Below the pieces are notes generated by a model that saw nothing but the letters and a program-made list of their open reading frames with translations, ran no database searches and was not told the DNA's origin. From Methanobacteriota archaeon (GTDB taxonomy: Archaea; Hydrothermarchaeota; Hydrothermarchaeia; Hydrothermarchaeales; JAADFM01): DNA of 7,521 bases. A program made the position numbers and the translations under genes. This document shows, in pieces, positions 4,640-7,521 of this stretch. Numbering within the stretch: the stretch's first letter is position 1; every line of letters begins with the position of its first letter. The stretch is taken from assembly GCA_013152845.1 (NCBI GenBank), contig JAADFM010000087.1:1-7521 (forward strand), in the 5' to 3' direction.

Positions 4640-5263
4640 ATGGGTGACTACGAGGCCCTCCTGGACAGGGCGTATTCCAGCCTCCCCGAGACCCTCAAAC
4701 AGACAGCGAGGTTCGAGAAACCCGAGATAGTGGCCATGATACAGGGCAAACAGACGGTGGTCCAGAACCTGGGGGAGGTCTCGAAGGCCATAAACCGGCC
4801 TGCCGACATGCTCGCCAAGTACCTCATCCGCGAGTTCGGGACAAGCGGCACCCACGACCAGCAGCATCTTGTGATGAAGGGCGTGTTCCGCCAGGCCCAG
4901 GTCCAGGAAAAGCTGGACACCTTCCTTGAGCAGTTCGTGATGTGTCCTGACTGCGGCAGGCCCGATACCAAGATCCTCCAGGAGAGGCGGGTAAGTTTCC
5001 TCAAGTGCGAGGCCTGCGGCTCCCGGCACCCCTTGAGCGCTGCCAAACGCACGAGCGCATCAAAGACCCAGGGCACCGAGCCCAGGGTGGGGGAGGAGGT
5101 CACCCTGGAGATTACCGGCACCGGCAAGCGCGGTGACGGCATAACCAAGATGGGCAACTACATCGTCTTTGTCAAGGGTGCCAAGAAGGGCCAGAGGGTG
5201 AGGGCCAGGATAACCGGCATCCAGGGGACCATGATATTTGCCACCGCTATCGGGACCCTATGA
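4640..5263 (+). CDS. Archaeal translation initiation factor 2 subunit beta with C-terminal TRAM domain
   Basis: The 207-residue protein has the usual aIF2-beta order. An N-terminal helix begins MGDYEALLDRAYSSLPE. A central alpha-beta domain (about 20-95) includes GKQTVVQNLGEV and KYLIREFGTSG. A C4 zinc ribbon follows with C102-P-D-C105 and C123-E-A-C126 (motif MCPDCGRPDTK, then LKCEACGSRHPL). Residues about 146-205 form an added TRAM domain, an RNA-binding beta-barrel, recognisable from VGEEVTLEITGTGKRGDGI, IVFVKGAKKGQRVRARI and a final A-T-A-I-G. The plain factor is about 135-140 residues, so the TRAM part accounts for the extra length; TRAM-bearing versions occur in Methanosarcina-type euryarchaea. 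As part of the aIF2 heterotrimer it helps deliver initiator tRNA to the small ribosomal subunit. It starts 9 nt after the tbp stop, with GTGAGGT as ribosome binding site, and overlaps the next gene by ATGA. Confidence 0.93.
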   Translation: MGDYEALLDRAYSSLPETLKQTARFEKPEIVAMIQGKQTVVQNLGEVSKAINRPADMLAKYLIREFGTSGTHDQQHLVMKGVFRQAQVQEKLDTFLEQFVMCPDCGRPDTKILQERRVSFLKCEACGSRHPLSAAKRTSASKTQGTEPRVGEEVTLEITGTGKRGDGITKMGNYIVFVKGAKKGQRVRARITGIQGTMIFATAIGTL

Positions 5264-5919
5264 TAGGAAGGAGCGCTGCGATTTACCTATCGGGGTTTGC
5301 CGCCGGGGCCCTGTCCTGCGCCGTCCTGCTCCTGGTCTATCCGCCACTCTACCACTGGTTCCTGGAGCTCCTCAGGAGGAAGGTGGAGGCCCAGAGCAGC
5401 GTCATCGAGGACCCGGCCCTCATGATAGGCTCCAACAACCTCTTCGCCTCCTTCATGCTGGCCTACGGCGGGTACATCACCGCCCGGATATTCCTCTGGC
5501 TGGATACCGGTGAGGGCCACCGCCTCCTGCGCCGCTTGGAGAGGGTTGACCCCCTTGTCAGGGATATCAGGGACGAGGACATCAAATACTACCTGGCGCT
5601 TTTCGCCATCCCGGTCTTCATCCTGTTTTTCAACGGGTTCATCCTCGGGTCCTTCCTGGTCCTCTACATCGGGGAGCTGGAGATGTACTTCTCCCACCTC
5701 TTCCCCCACGGCTATTTCGAGTTCCCGGCCATCCTCCTGGCGGGCTCCATCGGTCTTGAAATCGCCTACCAGGGCAGGGCGGCCCTGTCTGCCTCCGGCG
5801 GGAGGTTCAAGAGGGCCATATCCGGGGCGGCGGCGTCCCAGCTGTGGCGCTTCCTGGCGGCTGTTGTGATGATTGTCATCGGGGCCAACCTGGAGGCCGG
5901 TGGGCTTCTGGAGGGGTGA
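5260..5919 (+). CDS. SpoIIM-family (DUF95) integral membrane protein
   Basis: The 219-residue protein has about five hydrophobic segments (roughly 6-30, 58-81, 109-137, 152-171 and 195-212). Family hallmarks are an NNLFASFMLAYGG helix, an FFNGFILG turn at 123-130, and the loop FPHGYFEFPAILLAGSIGLEI at 148-168, where P-H-G-x-x-E is the most conserved part of SpoIIM/DUF95 proteins. In Firmicutes SpoIIM works with other proteins in engulfment during sporulation. Archaeal members have no established role, and sporulation should not be inferred. ATG 5260 overlaps the aIF2-beta stop (ATGA), so translation is probably coupled and the gene belongs to the tbp - aIF2-beta unit. Length is typical for archaeal members. 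It is the last gene before the composition and gene content change. Confidence 0.87.
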   Translation: MIGRSAAIYLSGFAAGALSCAVLLLVYPPLYHWFLELLRRKVEAQSSVIEDPALMIGSNNLFASFMLAYGGYITARIFLWLDTGEGHRLLRRLERVDPLVRDIRDEDIKYYLALFAIPVFILFFNGFILGSFLVLYIGELEMYFSHLFPHGYFEFPAILLAGSIGLEIAYQGRAALSASGGRFKRAISGAAASQLWRFLAAVVMIVIGANLEAGGLLEG

Positions 5920-5934
5920 AATTCAGCTCATGGG

Positions 5935-5971
5935 GTTTCAATCCTTGTTTTCCTAGACTGGCTTATGCAAC
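5935..5971 (-). CRISPR. Solitary CRISPR-repeat-like sequence (37 nt)
   Basis: On the plus strand it begins GTTTCAATCCTTGTTTTCC and ends GCTTATGCAAC. Read on the minus strand it ends in ACAAGGATTGAAAC, the ATTGAAAC end shared by many archaeal and bacterial type I and III repeats (basis for the strand given). Length and base pattern fit a repeat exactly. No second copy is found in the window: the 84 nt that follow before the toxin gene show no other good match. It is therefore an orphan, perhaps the remnant of a collapsed array or an integration-site relic. No cas gene is present. The rest of 5920-6055 shows nothing else I can identify. Confidence 0.6.
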
Positions 5972-6055
5972 TTGTCTTCATCCATTTTTAGTCCTCCCTG
6001 GGACAATTTTACGGCGCCGCTGGATGGTTGGCCGAAGAGGTTATCAGGACGAGTT

Positions 6056-6568
6056 TCATCGCTGTCCGTCCTTTAGTTCCTTTGCCTTGCTTATCAACTC
6101 GTTGTAGACCGTTGCCTTCATGAAATACCCCTCTGCGCTCAACTTCAGGAGGGAGTCGCAGACCTCCTTGTAATCCATTAATCCATGGCGGTAGAACATC
6201 AGAAGTACGGCAGTTGTCCTTGTGGGGCAAAGCCCGAAGACCCTGGCAACCCCGAGGCCCTCTTTGTCATCGATTAGCAGGGTCCTGATTTTCAGGTCCT
6301 TTGCAACAGAGATTGCCTCCATCTCGCCCCTGTGCAGGGTCTCGATGCCCTTTGCCTGCCCTGGTGCGCTTTTGACCTCGATGAACCCTTCTTCGATCAG
6401 CTCTTCCAGCAGAAAGACCTCTTTCTTGTTGAGTTCCCTGCCCCTGACCACGACCTCTTCAAAGACCGCTTCTGGGATGTACACCTTCTGCTGTTTTAAG
6501 AGCCTGACTTTTCCTATCTTTGCAAGATATATGAGGGGCGTTGAATTGCTCACAGCGGCCTCTGTCAA
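6056..6568 (-). CDS. DUF3368/PIN-like putative toxin nuclease
   Basis: The 170-residue protein has the layout of DUF3368 PIN-like proteins: an N-terminal strand ending in VSNSTPLIYLAKIG (6-19), VYIPEAVFEEVV (29-40) with acidic residues, HRGEMEAISVAKD (79-91), TLLIDDKEG (96-104) with D100 and D101, and a C-terminal half ending in a helix. Such proteins are predicted metal-dependent RNases and the toxin part of type II toxin-antitoxin pairs. The first acidic position of the PIN site (usually Asp) is Asn8 here; Asn also occurs in related archaeal sequences, so inactivity does not follow. The start TTG 6566-6568 has GGGGAGT 6 nt upstream and lies 4 nt after the antitoxin stop. A GTG at 6551-6553 is an alternative. 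Antitoxin-first order and tight spacing support the pairing. Confidence 0.85.
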   Translation of the reverse strand: MTEAAVSNSTPLIYLAKIGKVRLLKQQKVYIPEAVFEEVVVRGRELNKKEVFLLEELIEEGFIEVKSAPGQAKGIETLHRGEMEAISVAKDLKIRTLLIDDKEGLGVARVFGLCPTRTTAVLLMFYRHGLMDYKEVCDSLLKLSAEGYFMKATVYNELISKAKELKDGQR

Positions 6569-6572
6569 GCTG

Positions 6573-6875
6573 TCACTCCCCGAAGGCCGCCTTTATGTCC
6601 TCTTCCACATCCTTTAAGGTATACGGTGCGGGGACCCCCTTCTCCTTTATAATCTCCATCATCTCCCACAGGGGGAGCCTCGCCATCTCGGAGGCCTTCC
6701 AAAGGGTGACCCTGCCCTCCCGGTACTCCTCGAGGGCATGCTCGATCCTGACCTCCTTCAGGCCCCTTTCGAGGATCTTTCTAAGGGCAACGGTCTTTCC
6801 GACGTGCTCCTTTTTGGCATACCACTCTATTTCTTTGTTCATGTCCTGGGGTAGTCTTGTCGATACCAGGGACAT
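6573..6875 (-). CDS. UPF0175-type antitoxin-like protein
   Basis: From ATG 6873-6875 the product has 100 residues. The N-terminal part (MSLVSTRLPQDMNKEIEWYAK, then a helix with TVALRKILERGLKE) resembles a ribbon-helix-helix DNA-binding element. The second half has the UPF0175 signature EEYREGRVTLWKASEMARLPLWEMMEII, a helix-turn-helix-like segment, followed by KEKGVPAPYTLKDVEED. UPF0175 proteins are commonly encoded directly before DUF3368 toxins and are predicted to neutralise them and to repress their own operon. A GTG at 6882-6884 would add three residues, but GAGGTGA (6881-6887) is a clear ribosome binding site for ATG 6875 and overlaps that GTG, so I prefer the ATG. Confidence 0.85.
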   Translation of the reverse strand: MSLVSTRLPQDMNKEIEWYAKKEHVGKTVALRKILERGLKEVRIEHALEEYREGRVTLWKASEMARLPLWEMMEIIKEKGVPAPYTLKDVEEDIKAAFGE

Positions 6876-6880
6876 CTTCT

Positions 6881-6923
6881 TCACCTCGTATACAAAATAT
6901 ATAGAACGTGCACGTATTTAAGG
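6881..6923 (-). promoter_or_regulatory. Promoter and possible operator of the toxin-antitoxin pair
   Basis: On the minus strand CCTTAAATAC (6914-6923) is a TATA box that predicts transcription start near 6890. The ribosome binding site GAGGTGA is at 6881-6887, 5 nt before ATG 6875. The perfect palindrome ACGTGCACGT (6906-6915) directly abuts the TATA box, a fitting place for an autorepressor site (inference). Confidence 0.5.
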
Positions 6924-6986
6924 TTTTCTGGGGGAGGGGTCCCATCTATGCGCTTCACCGCCCGGAATCCCAGGGCTTGAAGCAAA

Positions 6987-7324
6987 TTAGAGTTTTCTAT
7001 CTTCCGTTTCATCAAAATAAACCATTTCGTCTTCCGCTATGGGAATATCCAAAAAAGTCCACGAAATTATTTCTTCAAAAAGGTCAAAGGCTTCATATGG
7101 CATAATTGGGCCATATGCCCATGCAGTTCCATTATCTACATTTGGCAGATGTAAAATAACAGTCTTAGTGAGCGGAGGGCTGTCAAATGAAAAATAGAAA
7201 GGATCTGACACGGTTCAGATAAGTCCTCAAGGTTGGGAACATTTTTCTTTTCATCATCTGTAAGGTCGTTATATCTTTTCTGGAATTCTGAAATTAATGT
7301 TTCAAACCATTCTTTCTTATCCAA
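6987..7324 (-). pseudogene. Frame-broken AT-rich hypothetical gene
   Basis: Two overlapping minus-strand frames appear to be one gene. The 5' part begins at TTG 7322-7324 (MDKKEWFETLISEFQKRY, then DLTDDEKKNVPNLEDLSEP). The 3' part continues in another frame from about 7211 as VSDPFYFSFDSPPLTK and ends with FLDIPIAEDEMVYFDETEDRKL before TAA 6987-6989. Adding one base near 7210-7213 would join them as L-S-E-P-V-S-D-P and give a protein of about 112 residues, strongly acidic at its C-terminus. The open frame extends a few codons upstream of the TTG (S-G-G-W-Y-P-L-D-K-K), so the start may also be disturbed. I do not recognise the family. An immunity-type or phage-derived small protein would fit composition and setting, but nothing proves it. 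The DNA is clearly more AT-rich than the housekeeping block, which suggests transfer. Confidence 0.5.
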
Positions 7325-7439
7325 TGGATACCACCCACCACTCCATCATGAAAATATGATTGATGGCAACTAAGATAAAAGATTGTCGGATTTAGTATAT
7401 AACTGCTAGAATCTCATTTATCAGCAATTGTATTGAGCT
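7325..7439. other. AT-rich stretch without an assignable gene
   Basis: No convincing gene is seen. An ATG-ATG-GAG-TGG start on the minus strand (7350-7345 region) gives only ten codons before a stop, just upstream of the broken gene at 6987-7324, and may be its displaced start. TAGTATATAAC near 7393-7403 could be a TATA element, but no gene can be tied to it. Confidence 0.3.
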
Positions 7440-7520
7440 CTAAAAAGCTTCCAACAAAAAAATAATAGCAATGATAATTGAGATAAGTGTAAATTCTTGT
7501 CCTTTTATATTCAATCCTAA
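7440..7520 (-). CDS. Possible C-terminal end of a membrane protein (partial)
   Basis: Reading from the window edge on the minus strand, one frame is open for 26 codons to a TAG at 7440-7442. It encodes LGLNIKGQEF followed by TLISIIIAIIFLLEAF, a hydrophobic run that would make a terminal transmembrane helix. The base composition is very AT-rich, so a chance hydrophobic frame is quite possible. Another frame is also open for about 35 codons here. Sequence beyond 7521 is needed to decide. Confidence 0.25.
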   Translation of the reverse strand, partial: LGLNIKGQEFTLISIIIAIIFLLEAF

Positions 7521-7521
7521 T

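Noticed and set aside
4081..4641. Long minus-strand frames opposite tbp with repeated S-S-x-L-L-A-P-V-Q-T-I segments
   Set aside because: They are antisense shadows of the two TBP halves; the internal similarity is inherited from the tbp direct repeat.
5260..5919. Interpretation of the SpoIIM-family gene as evidence of sporulation
   Set aside because: Family membership alone does not imply sporulation; archaeal members have no such role and no other sporulation genes are present.
6053..6085. A possible degenerate second CRISPR repeat starting GTTTCATCGCTGT
   Set aside because: The match to the 37-nt repeat is short and needs a gap; it overlaps the end of the toxin coding sequence, so it is probably chance.
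1..7521. tRNA, rRNA or insertion-sequence features
   Set aside because: I saw no cloverleaf-like conserved arms, no rRNA signatures, and no transposase motifs or terminal inverted repeats on either strand by eye.

Overview
The window comes from a GC-rich euryarchaeon, probably of a methanogen-related class; I cannot name the genus from sequence alone. The evidence is a TATA-binding protein, a beta subunit of archaeal initiation factor 2 carrying a C-terminal TRAM domain, an Sm-like archaeal protein, a two-subunit class I fumarase, promoters with TATATAAA or TTTATATA boxes, and GGAGGTGA-type ribosome binding sites. Arginine codons are mostly AGG.

Layout. Positions 1-115 hold the C-terminal end of shikimate dehydrogenase on the plus strand. 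Facing it on the minus strand are two overlapping small genes, a zinc-ribbon membrane protein and a Cys-containing small protein. They are divided from a plus-strand Cys-rich small protein (720-896) by an AT-rich divergent promoter region. A minus-strand HEAT-repeat protein (898-1737, probably longer at its N-terminus) and a DUF2227-type membrane protein (1891-2334) follow. Then comes the fumarase pair on the minus strand. Its alpha subunit is in one continuous open frame with an upstream complete Sm-like domain (2918-4033), and the beta subunit overlaps its end by 4 nt. A compact divergent promoter with two TATATAAA boxes exactly 10 bp apart separates this from the plus-strand cluster tbp - aIF2-beta - SpoIIM-family membrane protein (4090-5919). 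The tbp frame is interrupted between its two halves.

After 5919 the character changes. A single 37-nt sequence with the hallmarks of a CRISPR repeat (5935-5971) stands alone. Next is a minus-strand toxin-antitoxin-like pair (UPF0175-type antitoxin and DUF3368/PIN-type toxin), then an AT-rich tail with a frame-broken hypothetical gene and the possible end of a membrane protein. Two 60-nt lines counted by hand illustrate the drop: 42/60 G+C at 3001-3060 against 14/60 at 7441-7500. The right end therefore looks like accessory or acquired DNA next to a conserved housekeeping block.

How the genes relate. The core block combines transcription initiation (TBP), translation initiation (aIF2-beta), RNA binding (Lsm) and malate/fumarate interconversion. 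Apart from fumarase alpha and beta, no shared pathway is evident. The main points for a second look are the Lsm-fumarase continuous frame, the tbp frame break with unexpectedly identical DNA in its two halves, the tandem TATA boxes, and the solitary CRISPR repeat. Several frame anomalies lie within 3.5 kb, so consensus errors must be considered before biology.
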